Counted from the stretch's first letter, positions 23,917 to 36,405 are shown. The stretch is DNA of 64,000 nucleotides from Cyrtodaria siliqua (GCA_037043455.1 JAWPHD010001325.1:156501-220500), one strand, 5' to 3'. Translations and numbers: made by a program. Notes: generated from the sequence alone by a model not told the origin.

Positions 23917-25734
23917 CTATAACAAGTTGGAATAATTGTTGTCATTATTCATTTTGAACAAACTGACTAAAATAAATATGTTCTTATCATTAAATGGGGT
24001 GTTGCCATGAATAATTTATACAAAATAAATACTGTCAATTAAACTTCTAATCCCTACATTACAAAGTCGACATTTAAGCAATACAATAAAAAATCCTATC
24101 CTAATTTGTGTAAAAAGCAAATCCTCATGTACGTATGGAAATGTCAAGTGTTGTCTCTTACTCTCTTTCCACATTACTCCCATTTTATGGAGATGTCGAG
24201 CGCTGTCTGTCATTTCTGCATTACTCACATTTTATGCAGATGTCGACCGCTGTCATTTCTGCATTACTCACATATTATGGAGATGTCGACCGCTGTCATT
24301 TCTGCATTTAACTCACATTTTATGGAGATGTCGACCGCTGTCATTTCTGCATTACTCACATTTTATGAAGATGTCGACCACTGTCATTTCTGCATTACTC
24401 CCATTTTCATGTAGATGTCGACCGCTGTCATTTCTGCATTACTCACATTTTATGGAGATGTCGACCACTGTTATTTCTGCATTACTCCCATTTTCATGGA
24501 GATGTCGACCACTGTCATTTCTGCATTACTCACATTTTATGGAAATGTCGACTGCTGTCATTTCTGCATTACTCCCATTTTCATGGAGATGTCGACCGCT
24601 GTCATTTCTGCATTACTCCTATTTTATGGAGATGTCAACCGCAGTAATTTCTGCATTACTCCCATTATCATGTGATGTCATCCGCTGTCATTTCTGCATT
24701 ACTCCCATTTTCATGGAGATGTCGAGCACTGTCATTATGCATTACTCTCATTTTCATGGAGATGTCGACCGCTGTCATTTCTGCATTACTCCCATTATCA
24801 TGGAGATGTCGACCGCTGTCATTTCTGCATTACTCTCATTTTCATGGAGATGTCGACTGCTGTCATTTCTGCATTACTCCCATTTTATGGAGATGTCGAC
24901 CGCTGTCATTCCTGCATTACTCTCATTTTCACGGAGATGTCGAGCGCTGCCATTCCTGCATAAATCCCATTATTATGGAGATGTCGACCGCTGTCATTTC
25001 TGCATTACTCCCATTTTCATGGAGATGTCGACCGCTGTCATTTCTGCATTACTCCCATTATCATGGAGATGTCGACCGCTGTCATTTCTGCATTACTCTT
25101 ATTTTCATGGAGATGTCGACTGCTGTCATTTCTGCATTACTCCCATTTTATGGAGATGTCGACCGCTGTCATTCCTGAATTACTCTCATTTTCACGGAGA
25201 TGTCGAGCGCTGCCATTCCAGCATAAATCCCATTATTATGGAGATGTCGACCGCTGTCATTTCTGCATTACTCCCATTTTCATGGAGATGTCGAGCGCTG
25301 CCATTTCTGCATTACTCTCATTTTCATGGAGACGTCTCTGCATTACTCCCATTTTATGGAGATGTCGACTGCTGTCGTTCCTGCATTACTTTCATTTTCA
25401 TAGAGATGTCGAGCGCTGCCATTCCTGCATAAATCCCATTATTATGGAGATGTCGACCACTGTCATTTTTGCATTACTCCCATTTTCATGGAGATGTCGA
25501 GTGGTGTCATTTTTGCATTACTCCCATTTTATGGAGATGTCGCCTGCTGTCATTTCTGCATTACTCTCATTTTCATGGAGATGTCGAGCGCTGCCATTTC
25601 TGCATTACTCTCATTTTCATGGAGACTTCTCTGCATTACTCTCATTTTCACATAGATGACGAGCGCATTTCTGCATCTCTCCCATTTTTTATGGAGATGT
25701 AGAGCGCTGTCATTTCTGTATTACTCCCATTTGC

Positions 25735-25970
25735 TGCAAGAGCAACAGCCCTCTGCAGTGTGATGAAGGTGCACGAAGTAGTTTCAGAGTAGGCGCAACT
25801 TTTTGTTTTTATACAAGTCTTTATTACATCACTCCATGACAACAAACAAGATGTCTGGTGGTCATGTGTGATGTGGATTCAAAATAGTTTTCGACATGGC
25901 TCAACATCACGTCATGGTGATAATTTCAAAACAAAAAAGCCAACCTTCGTCCATACATATGATCGTTTGT
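25735..25970. repeat. Minisatellite spacer, copy 1
   Basis: Non-monomer sequence 'tgcaagagcaacagccctct' through 'ttcgacatggctcaacatca' to 'catacatatgatcgtttgtg'. Repeated at 27685 and 28981. It contains 'gaagtagtttcagagtagg', related to the diffuse repeat at 16386. Confidence 0.95.
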
Positions 25971-27684
25971 GATGTCATCCGCTGTCATTTCTGCATTACT
26001 CCCATTTTCATGGAGATGTCGAGCACTGTCATTATGCATTACTCTCATTTTCATGGAGATGTCGACCGCTGTCATTTCTGCATTACTCCCATTATCATGG
26101 AGATGTCGACCGCTGTCATTTCTGCATTACTCTCATTTTCATGGAGATGTCGACTGCTGTCATTTCTGCATTACTCCCATTTTATGGAGATGTCGACCGC
26201 TGTCATTCCTGCATTACTCTCATTTTCACGGAGATGTCGAGCGCTGCCATTCCTGCATAAATCCCATTATTATGGAGATGTCGACCGCTGTCATTTCTGC
26301 ATTACTCCCATTTTCATGGAGATGTCGACCGCTGTCATTTCTGCATTACTCCCATTATCATGGAGATGTCGACCGCTGTCATTTCTGCATTACTCACATT
26401 TTATGGAGATGTCGACCACTGTTATTTCTGCATTACTCCCATTTTCATGGAGATGTCGACCACTGTCATTTCTGCATTACTCACATTTTATGGAAATGTC
26501 GACTGCTGTCATTTCTGCATTACTCCCATTTTCATGGAGATGTCGACCGCTGTCATTTCTGCATTACTCCTATTTTATGGAGATGTCAACCGCAGTAATT
26601 TCTGCATTACTCCCATTATCATGTGATGTCATCCGCTGTCATTTCTGCATTACTCCCATTTTCATGGAGATGTCGAGCACTGTCATTATGCATTACTCTC
26701 ATTTTCATGGAGATGTCGACCGCTGTCATTTCTGCATTACTCCCATTATCATGGAGATGTCGACCGCTGTCATTTCTGCATTACTCTCATTTTCATGGAG
26801 ATGTCGACTGCTGTCATTTCTGCATTACTCCCATTTTATGGAGATGTCGACCGCTGTCATTCCTGCATTACTCTCATTTTTACGGAGATGTCGAGCGCTG
26901 CCATTCCTGCATAAATCCCATTATTATGGAGATGTCGACCGCTGTCATTTCTGCATTACTCCCATTTTCATGGAGATGTCGACCGCTGTCATTTCTGCAT
27001 TACTCCCATTATCATGGAGATGTCGACCGCTGTCATTTCTGCATTACTCTTATTTTCATGGAGATGTCGACTGCTGTCATTTCTGCATTACTCCCATTTT
27101 ATGGAGATGTCGACCGCTGTCATTCCTGAATTACTCTCATTTTCACGGAGATGTCGAGCGCTGCCATTCCAGCATAAATCCCATTATTATGGAGATGTCG
27201 ACCGCTGTCATTTCTGCATTACTCCCATTTTCATGGAGATGTCGAGCGCTGCCATTTCTGCATTACTCTCATTTTCATGGAGACGTCTCTGCATTACTCC
27301 CATTTTATGGAGATGTCGACTGCTGTCGTTCCTGCATTACTTTCATTTTCATAGAGATGTCGAGCGCTGCCATTCCTGCATAAATCCCATTATTATGGAG
27401 ATGTCGACCACTGTCATTTTTGCATTACTCCCATTTTCATGGAGATGTCGAGTGGTGTCATTTTTGCATTACTCCCATTTTATGGAGATGTCGCCTGCTG
27501 TCATTTCTGCATTACTCTCATTTTCATGGAGATGTCGAGCGCTGCCATTTCTGCATTACTCTCATTTTCATGGAGACTTCTCTGCATTACTCTCATTTTC
27601 ACATAGATGACGAGCGCATTTCTGCATCTCTCCCATTTTTATGGAGATGTAGAGCGCTGTCATTTCTGTATTACTCCCATTTGC

Positions 27685-27920
27685 TGCAAGAGCAACAGCC
27701 CTCTGCAGTGTGATGAAGGTGCACGAAGTAGTTTCAGAGTAGGCGCAACTTTTTGTTTTTATACAAGTCTTTATTACATCACTCCATGACAACAAACAAG
27801 ATGTCTGGTGGTCATGTGTGATGTGGATTCAAAATAGTTTTCGACATGGCTCAACATCACGTCATGGTGATAATTTCAAAACAAAAAAGCCAACCTTCGT
27901 CCATACATATGATCGTTTGT
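27685..27920. repeat. Minisatellite spacer, copy 2
   Basis: Matches copy 1 at an offset of 1950 bp with no difference I could see by eye. Confidence 0.95.
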
Positions 27921-28980
27921 GATGTCATCCGCTGTCATTTCTGCATTACTCCCATTTTCATGGAGATGTCGAGCACTGTCATTATGCATTACTCTCATTT
28001 TCATGGAGATGTCGACCGCTGTCATTTCTGCATTACTCCCATTATCATGGAGATGTCGACCGCTGTCATTTCTGCATTACTCTCATTTTCATGGAGATGT
28101 CGACTGCTGTCATTTCTGCATTACTCCCATTTTATGGAGATGTCGACCGCTGTCATTCCTGCATTACTCTCATTTTCACGGAGATGTCGAGCGCTGCCAT
28201 TCCTGCATAAATCCCATTATTATGGAGATGTCGACCGCTGTCATTTCTGCATTACTCCCATTTTCATGGAGATGTCGACCGCTGTCATTTCTGCATTACT
28301 CCCATTATCATGGAGATGTCGACCGCTGTCATTTCTGCATTACTCTTATTTTCATGGAGATGTCGACTGCTGTCATTTCTGCATTACTCCCATTTTATGG
28401 AGATGTCGACCGCTGTCATTCCTGAATTACTCTCATTTTCACGGAGATGTCGAGCGCTGCCATTCCAGCATAAATCCCATTATTATGGAGATGTCGACCG
28501 CTGTCATTTCTGCATTACTCCCATTTTCATGGAGATGTCGAGCGCTGCCATTTCTGCATTACTCTCATTTTCATGGAAACGTCTCTGCATTACTCCCATT
28601 TTATGGAGATGTCGACTGCTGTCGTTCCTGCATTACTTTCATTTTCATAGAGATGTCGAGCGCTGCCATTCCTGCATAAATCCCATTATTATGGAGATGT
28701 CGACCACTGTCATTTTTGCATTACTCCCATTTTCATGGAGATGTCGAGTGGTGTCATTTTTGCATTACTCCCATTTTATGGAGATGTCGCCTGCTGTCAT
28801 TTCTGCATTACTCTCATTTTCATGGAGATGTCGAGCGCTGCCATTTCTGCATTACTCTCATTTTCATGGAGACTTCTCTGCATTACTCTCATTTTCACAT
28901 AGATGACGAGCGCATTTCTGCATCTCTCCCATTTTTATGGAGATGTCGAGCGCTGTCATTTCTGTATTACTCCCATTTTC

Positions 28981-29216
28981 TGCAAGAGCAACAGCCCTCT
29001 GCAGTGTGATGAAGGTGCACGAAGTAGTTTCAGAGTAGGCGCAACTTTTTGTTTTTATACAAGTCTTTATTACATCACTCCATGACAACAAACAAGATGT
29101 CTGGTGGTCATGTGTGATGTGGATTCAAAATAGTTTTCGACATGGCTCAACATCACGTCATGGTGATAATTTCAAAACAAAAAAGCCAACCTTCGTCCAT
29201 ACATATGGTCGTTTGT
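28981..29216. repeat. Minisatellite spacer, copy 3, exit to unique DNA
   Basis: Matches copies 1 and 2 but leaves the array at 'gtttgt', continuing as 'ttatttacggttg' instead of new monomers. This gives the array's right boundary. Confidence 0.95.
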
Positions 29217-29635
29217 TTATTTACGGTTGTAAGAACATGTTCCACCACCATGTAGGCTGTTAAGGCAAAAACAAAAATAGGTGTGTTTCCTATTGCATGC
29301 TCTGAAATATTGCGGTAGGTAGGTAGGAAATTGATACAAGTCTTTTTTTGGAGCAAGATATTTTGAGATTCTTCATGTACTTATCTCATAAACCCCATAC
29401 AAGTTGAAGATACAACTGAAAGTTCCTCTGTATTGTCAGTTTACCTCGATATATTGCAATACGTCATTGTTCGGAACCATTTTTTTTTCCATAAGTTTTA
29501 GGGTCGGCCCCTTAAAAACAGGGTTGGTCGGGCCACCTGAAAGACAGGTTGTTTTTTTTGGCCTAACACAGACCAGCCACTTGTGTATAGTCCTATAGTG
29601 TATAGCTACCTAGTGATATGCATGAGGCAACGTGT

Positions 29636-30056
29636 CTTCAAGTGATGCCCCTTTCCAATCTGGGTCATGCCAGTTTACACACATAAATGGCCTGGCAACA
29701 GATACAAAACACTGCAAAGACAAAGGAACTCGAGATGTTATAAATAATGATTTCTCCACATACACAAAGAACAGACACATACACGACATAAAATGTCCTT
29801 TATCACACACGTCAGGCAACCTTGATGGCAGTCTGTGCAATGGAACTGCCCCAGATTTGCCCATTTGTACATGACAACAAGCAACATCAACAATGCTCTT
29901 GAAAGCAGTTTCGAACCATCTGTGTGAGCTAACGAATGCAATAAAACACAATTGCGCACTAAAAGTCTTTCACTGCGTTTGTTAAAAGCAAACCCGATGG
30001 TTATTCATGAAAGTATGCATAGTTCTACATCACCTGCGCCATAAATGAATGTAACA
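29636..30056. repeat. Partial copy of about 1.05-kb diverged tandem unit
   Basis: Shares with 31280-32060 the ordered blocks 'tctgggtcatgccagtt', 'cactgcaaagacaa', 'gaaagcagtttcgaaccat', 'tgtgagctaac', 'ggttattcatgaaa' and 'gcgccataaatgaat'. Confidence 0.65.
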
Positions 30057-30069
30057 TCTACCCACCCTA

Positions 30070-31025
30070 GGCCTCCACTGCAATTCGCCAATGTCGAAAA
30101 TGGAGAAAAAACGAAACATTTGGGGATTTTTTTTAAGCTTTTGCGAAAATGACTTGCGAATGGGTAATAAAAGCTGGTCTTTACATATTTACAATGCTGT
30201 AAGCGGATATAGGAAATAGACTGCTACACAGCGTTCCTGGTGGACATGCGCAGTGTAACAGTCTAAAAGAAAAGAGGACTGGTTCACTGAACTGAATGAA
30301 TAACGTTCGCTAGCTGATTACACAGACAGATAAAAGTCTCATTACCAGTCGATTGATCATGCATGTATATTGCGGGTCATTGATGCTTGCACGTAACATT
30401 TTGTAAACAAATATTCAGACACTGTCTAAGAAGACAGCTGCAATTCAGTCATAATAGGATTAACACAACCAGCCTGATATCAGGTTTGAAGGTCTTAAAC
30501 AAACATGGGCAAGCGTACAGGACAATCTAACAACGACAAAGGAAACTATGGTTGATGTTTGTTAATGAGTACAGCAAACTTTGTCGGGTGTTGAAAAGTA
30601 AAGAAATCGAAAGTGATTAGTTCCTATTGCTAGAAATAAATACTATTAAATACAATATGAGATCAGAGAGATGGCCTTATTTGATATAATTCCCCTCGAC
30701 GTACGTTTCCTATATAACTTTTGTGAAGATGTAATATATTGCAAATACTGTAACAGCAGACATAGCTTGTAAACGTCCGCTAAATTCAGTTTTTTGCTCG
30801 ACGACACCTCCTAAATTTGCCAAAATGTGCCTGCCAGACCAAAATGTATCAATGCATATATGCCGCTTATTTTCAAAATTACTTTGTTCTATGGTGAAAA
30901 AATGGCTCCAACTTTCACGACTTCGGCTCTTATTTCTCAAATGTGGCTCCTTCTCCTCTCATTTTGCGAGTAGTTGCACAAGAACAGAATACCCAGGGCA
31001 GGCCCTGCCACCTATCCCCTCATAT
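30070..31025. other. No recognisable feature
   Basis: Sequence between the partial unit and the first full unit. No gene or repeat recognised. Confidence 0.35.
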
Positions 31026-31029
31026 CAAT

Positions 31030-32075
31030 TGTTCGTGAAATGAAAGTACCATGCATGTGCAGTACTGCAAGCTGCCTTTGCACAGATTCGTCAAATTGCG
31101 ACCAGTCTCGTAAACCAAAAGCTACTTTTCGACTTAAATGCCATATTTTCACAACACCACAAAAACTGTAATGATGCACTCACTTTCTTACCAAAACAAC
31201 ACTCAACGAAACCGAAATGTTGCACCTAACTTTAACCAAAAGAAACTTCACGTCTGCAATTTTCACATTAGGCAAGCTGTGCCTTTTCCCATCTGGGTCA
31301 TACCAGTTCAACCAACACAGCTGCAAACCGTTCAGTATGCCATCTGGGTCATGCCACTCCAACAACACAGCTGTAAGACGTTCAATATGCCACCTCGGTC
31401 ACGGCGGTTTACCCAAGACACTATCACACATGCATTGCACTATAACATATAAGGTACACAGCGACTACCATCAGGACTTACCTTAATAGAAAGCAAAGGG
31501 CGCCACACTGCAAAATCCACAATCGCCTAGCACCTGCCACCTGAAGCAGATCACTGCAAAGACAAGGATTGTATAATACAGGCTTTCTCCACAAATGCAA
31601 GGAAGATATACATACACGAGATCAGACAATATTTCCAGTATCATACACGTCAATCCATCGCTTTTCGTACCAAACTGTATTCCCACCCCTCCAGGTTAGC
31701 GTATGTAAAAATGTCTTCTTTTGTACATGTCACATATTATTCATTCCTACATACAAAAGACCACAATTTATCAGACACAACATCATCAAAGGTGAAATAC
31801 CCCACAACAACAAGCGAATGGAATTGCCCTTCAATTGCCTATTTGCACATGACATCTTGCAAGAACAATAATAATATTGAAAGCAGTTTCGAACCATGTA
31901 TCTGTGAGCTAACAAATGGAATAAAACCAAATTATCCGCTAAAAGCCTTCCACAGCCATTCTCACAATGACACCCGATAACTATTCATGAAACGTGTCAC
32001 AGTTAATGAGTTATACATAACCTGCACCATAAATGAATATATATCTACCCATCTATCCTCTCTATTATCTACTCT
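31030..32075. repeat. Diverged tandem unit, full copy 1 (about 1045 bp)
   Basis: Starts 'gtgaaatgaaagtaccatg' at about 31036; the next copy starts with the same phrase at about 32080. Internally it has 'atgccatattttcacaacac', 'gaaatgttgcac' and a nested short repeat 'ccatctgggtcat.cca.t' (31289, 31340) with 'acagctg.aa.acgttca'. It ends 'ctgcaccataaatgaat'. No conserved open frame runs through the copies. Confidence 0.7.
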
Positions 32076-32079
32076 CCCT

Positions 32080-32995
32080 GAAATGAAAGTACCATGTGTG
32101 TGAGTTTCTCAATACAGCCATTGCACAGATTCTTGAAATTGTGAGCATTCTCACAAATCGTTAACTACTTTGCTACTAAAATGCCATATTCTCACAACAC
32201 TCAACAAAACTGAAATGTTGCACTTAACTTTTGACCACAAACACTTCTCGTTTACAATTTTAACACCAGACATGATGTGCCTTTCCCATCTGGGTCATGC
32301 CAGTTGAACAACCCAGCTGTAAGACGTTCCATATGCCATCTGGGTCATGGCGCTTTACCCAAGACATATATTATATGTACAATGCACGAGAACATATAAG
32401 GTACATAGCGAATACCATCAGCACATACCTGAATACAAACCGAAGGGCACCAAAATGCATATAGGCTGCAAACTCCTCAATCGTCTAGCAGCTGCCTACT
32501 CTACCAGAACACTGCAAAGACAAGACAACACAATATCTTTGAAACACACGAGGTCACATATTATTCTCTATTGCACACACGTCACTCCAGGGCTTCTTCG
32601 CACCAAACTTGGAAGAGGCACAGGCCTGCCAATTTTGGTAGAAAAGAACGCACTTTCTCTCATTTTGGGCAAAATGTACGATTTGATAAATTTCCATACA
32701 TTATATACCTTAATTATAACCTCTCAGACCCACAACAGACAAGCATTGCATATTTTTTCCTTTTCTTCACATTTTCAGACGAATTTTGCCGTCTGATTGG
32801 GACAGATTTCTGCTAAATTTAGAGGAAAATAGTCAACTTTACAGTTGGGAACAGGCCTTTAAGGAAGACGCCTTTTACAGGCCTTTATTATATACCGAGG
32901 CGTCTGTAAGACAGGACAAACAATCAAATTGCCCTTTGAATGCATATTTACACATGAATACAAAAAACACACGTACGACGTCGTGCACAACTACT
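32080..32995. repeat. Diverged tandem unit, full copy 2 (3' end decayed)
   Basis: Follows copy 1 directly and preserves its 5' two-thirds in order ('atgccatattctcacaacac', 'gaaatgttgcac', 'cccatctgggtcatgccag', 'cactgcaaagacaa'). The 3' end retains only 'caaattgccctttgaatgca' and 'tatttacacatga' type matches. Confidence 0.65.
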
Positions 32996-32999
32996 TAGC

Positions 33000-34805
33000 G
33001 GCGCATGAAATGTTTGCCTGTGTTGTACTGTCACGACCTTTCTCACCCTGTTGCGAACAACAAGCGTTTACATGGCAAACCCTTTAAGACGATCTCTTTC
33101 TCTCTCTATCATTCTATACTATCGCGGAGACAATTATGAGCAACTACCGATTCAATGCTTTGATGTGTTTGCTCTGTGATCGGTCTCTGTGTCACTTTTG
33201 GTCATTGACATTTCAACGTCACCAGGTTGACTTTCCAAAATGCGCAGCAACCATTTACTTTGCCTTTTCATCCATAAGCATCAGCAGGTGTAAAGTACTG
33301 GTTCTACCCAGGAAAACTGGTGGTCCGTCTCCACCTCAAACTAAAACTACCATACCAAAACAAACAATCAATTTCGACATGGCTGGGAAGACATTGACAG
33401 CAGCCTCTCACGAGGACCACCCATCAAGGTCTGTGGCCTGCGGAAATCTGTTTAACTTCAACTTTCATAAAAGTGATCCTAACTTATGCGCATGCGCAAA
33501 CAATAACAACCGTAAAAAACAATAACAAACTTGCCCCACATAGGCCAACTTTTTCACACTCAACATAATCTTATAAATACATATAGACACTCCACAACAT
33601 CCCTATCACATAAGCCCCGTAATTGTGTGTGACAAGTTCTCAACACTGCCCACAGCCATAGCCACACATTCATGAGCTTGTGGACAGCCCCGTGAAACAT
33701 GACCTACTTCTCCACCAAAACCATCATATGCCATATTACCTACCAAAACTTATCTACGGTACTTACCTTCGCCCAAAAATATTTTCGCCCACGATTTTGC
33801 AATGATTACAATGGCTTGAAATGTCCAATGTAACGTATAACGTCGACCTACTGTACACCAGGATCCGTCTATGTCATCAAAGCAAAATGGCGTTCGTTAA
33901 ACCATAATACATAGCCTGCTGCGCATGTGCGTCGGAAATAAACCGGAACTCAACAGTGGTTTTATTATTACCAAAAATATACAGACGTTAATGGAGCTAC
34001 TTATGTAATGGCCAACTATTACGTCTCGTTCATGTATCTACATCCATTACTGATTTTCCGTACTAGAAAAGCGCTAGTTTACTAAGGTGGTGTAGATTTG
34101 ATAAACAATCATGATTAAACCAAACAACGCGCGTTGTATTAATTTTTAATCACGTAATCTAATACATAGCATGCTTAAAGGGATTGTATGCAATCTGAAA
34201 GATTAATGGGTGTCAATCAAAACACGAGTAAAATGAACATCATGTGTTTCAGTTGCATATTCAATTGCACTACACTAGGCTCAATAAAATAATCGAGTCA
34301 ATAATGTGTTAAAGAAATAGTTAGGTCCGCCAAACTCGACGTCTCGGCTAAAAATGTGTAATTGTAACGAATTCTAAAATGTTATCTGCTGAAATCTGTA
34401 GCATACTCTAGCGTGCAAAATGGTGACGAAATTTAAGAATACAATCATTCATATCAAATAATTTGACGCGTCAAGGCTATAATAAATGGTTGTGTGATCT
34501 ATCTACACTTGTATTACAAACATATTTACAACTGCTAGCACTGCAAACCATATATGGATTAATATTGATGATTTAATAACACAAATACATCGAATACATC
34601 GTATGGTGATTTATCAATCCAACCATTTTCATAAATAATATTTCACTCGAATCTATCATATGCCTTATTCAATTCTTGTGCACATTTCATATGAAACTGA
34701 AAGCACATTATGATGTTTTCTCTTTAAATTATATTGGAACCGGTTACTCTTCCCTCTAGCCCCTTTAAAGCATGGAAATACATTAGAGAGTTCGTGTATT
34801 TATTT
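33000..34805. other. No supported gene; one possible SINE fragment
   Basis: 33296-33318 ('gtactggttctacccaggaa') repeats the internal block of SINE S2 at 46685 and may be a scrap of it. The remainder shows no coding or RNA signature. Confidence 0.4.
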
Positions 34806-34810
34806 ATCTT

Positions 34811-34817
34811 CTGCTGG

Positions 34818-34848
<31 letters not shown>

Positions 34849-35035
34849 ATTGCTACTCCTACTGCTACTGCTACTACTACTATTACTTCCATAACTACTA
34901 TAATTAATAATAATAAAAGAAAATTTTAATAACATTATTATTATTATTATTATTATTAATAAAAAAAATAAAAAAAACAATAATAATAATAATAATATTA
35001 ATATTTTTATTATTATTATTATTATTTATATCAAT
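34811..35035. repeat. Compound microsatellite (CTG)n, (CTA)n, (ATT)n/(AAT)n
   Basis: (ctg)n at about 34816-34846 decays through 'ctactcctactgctactg' to (tac)n, followed by (tta)n and (aat)n tracts to 35035. Confidence 0.95.
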
Positions 35036-35084
35036 GATAATTGAAACTAGATCTGAATCATCCATTTTTTACAGACTGACACAA

Positions 35085-35835
35085 GCACACCATTCGAGGT
35101 TACCTATCACCCAATTCTGCCCAACATAAGCAAAATTATAACCAAACACTTGCCCACGATTGAGTCGTCGGATCGTCTTAAACAGGTTTTCCCACAAAAA
35201 AACGATCAATACGTAAAGGAGACCTAAAAGCCTTCGTGACATTCTAGTACGGGCCTAACTCCAACCGAACCCCAGCGGATGGCGAGATTGGCCAATCAGG
35301 CCCTTTTGGCACGTCTAGATGTCTGACATGCAAGCTTATGTCACAGGCCGAATATTTCTACCAGTCTACTATTGGAGCAACGGTCGTCATCAAATGCTAC
35401 ACCAGTTGCAAATCAAAGAATGTTGCATATGTTCTAACATGCAGCAAATGCAAAAAGCAGTATGTCGGCGAAACTGCATACCTTTAAACCGACGCATGAA
35501 CCTCCATAGGTCAGATATAAACACGCGACGATTTGCTAGCTCACCAATGGCAGAACACATTTTCACTGAAGGTCTATCTTTTGAAGATACAACTTTACAC
35601 TGTATTGACCACACACCCAATTGTCCGACATTGAGAGGAAAACTCGGGAAACCTATTGGACCCGACGACTCAACACTCTTCAACCATTTGGAATCAACAA
35701 GGGAGAATAACTTTAAGCATACACACATATACCGTCAAGTTCGTTTCCCGAAACTATACACTACTGTTAAATACGAAGCTTTATACCTCTTTTTCTCATT
35801 GAGTGCATACCAATTATTAACTTCGCAGCATTGAT
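35085..35835 (+). pseudogene. Penelope-like retroelement relic (RT end, linker, GIY-YIG)
   Basis: Plus-strand frames read, in order: TYHPILPNISKIITKHLPTI and L..VFP (about 35090-35200); KSLRDILVRA (about 35227-35258); a linker GPFGTSRCLTCKLMSQ with a Cys pair (about 35300); then VIKCYTSC, YVLTCSKCKKQYVGETAY (about 35380-35480) and, after a one-base frame change, LNRRMNLHRSDINTRR and MAEHIF. The order RT end, 'RPK.L.D.LVRA', Cys linker, then GIY-YIG endonuclease core (C..C.KQYVGET...L..RMN.HRSDI) is diagnostic of endonuclease-bearing Penelope-like elements. Stops and at least two frame changes show it is dead. The catalytic RT palm is absent. Confidence 0.8.
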
Positions 35836-36354
35836 CTATTTCTCCAAAATAAACTTACTCTACCAGGAAGACTGGCTTTTTGCGTGTTTACCCAAACTGT
35901 CTTTTGTTACGAGAATATACACTCCTGTGGAATACGATACTATATAGGTTCATAAAAACTAGTCTTTTTATAAGATATTTCTATTTTTCTATTATTCTGT
36001 TTCTCCAAGATAGTATAACTTTCAAAATGCCAGTGTTCTTTTACATAATCATGAATCAGAAGTCGTTTATTTCTGCGAACTCTAATAATATCAGTCTGAA
36101 CCTTTGACCGCGCGGCAAATACACTCCCAGTAAAATCTTTTCAGGCCAGTGTGTATAACACGTCTTTGGAATTGAAGGTTTTATATGAACAAGATTTAAA
36201 CGTATAGCAGCGTCTGTATTTACACATACACTGTTATCACCTCACAACCGTGTTATACTAATGCTGACATAGACGCATAACGCGCACGCGTATAGTATTG
36301 ATTGGTTTATGTTTTTGCTTTTCTGAAATGTATGTGTTTGTTTTTGTAACTTTG

Positions 36355-36405
36355 TGTATTCATCCTGAAGAAGGCGATAACGCCGAAAGCGCTCGATATT
36401 TGTTT
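36355..36405 (+). ncRNA. Hammerhead-ribozyme-like core motif
   Basis: CTGAAGA (36365-36371) is followed by a stem-loop GGCG-ATAA-CGCC (36373-36384) and GAAA (36385-36388). These are the two conserved core strands of a hammerhead (CUGANGA, stem II, GAAA) in the right order. Hammerhead motifs are known in the terminal repeats of Penelope-like elements, and a PLE relic ends about 550 bp upstream on the same strand. There is an extra A before stem II, and I cannot establish stems I and III or a cleavage site. Confidence 0.35.

Larger units (their letters stand above)
24176..29216. repeat. 43/44-bp minisatellite with higher-order units
   Basis: The monomer reads 'atggagatgtcgaccgctgt' then 'catttctgcattactcccat' then ttt(c). 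Presence or absence of the last c gives 43 or 44 bp. Each typical unit has a GTCGAC site and no stop in any plus-strand frame, which explains the long spurious open frames. Higher-order structure: blocks starting 24672, 25969, 26623 and 27919 begin identically ('gtgatgtcatccgctgtcat'). Three of them run about 1296 bp, ending in the same roughly 235-bp non-repeat spacer. The block at 25969 is cut short at about 26366, where the array re-enters the pattern seen from 24415. As a result 24430-26380 and 26380-28330 are near-identical at an offset of 1950/1951 bp. Confidence 0.95.

Noticed and set aside
23340..23930. AT-rich matrix-attachment region or replication origin
   Set aside because: Composition alone does not support it; the foldback architecture explains the sequence better.
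24365..28906. Long open frames (355, 495, 277 and 198 codons) as protein-coding genes
   Set aside because: They are translations of the 43/44-bp minisatellite, open in every plus-strand frame, with no start context, splice sites or family motif.
24176..29216. CRISPR array
   Set aside because: Repeats are contiguous without unique spacers, the unit varies, and the window is eukaryotic in character.
32347..32796. 149-codon frame in the 1.05-kb unit
   Set aside because: The paralogous unit has stops in the same frame; no motif.
36365..36388. Bacterial-type terminator from the GGCG/CGCC hairpin
   Set aside because: Eukaryotic context, no U-tract; the hammerhead-like reading accounts for the conserved flanking bases.
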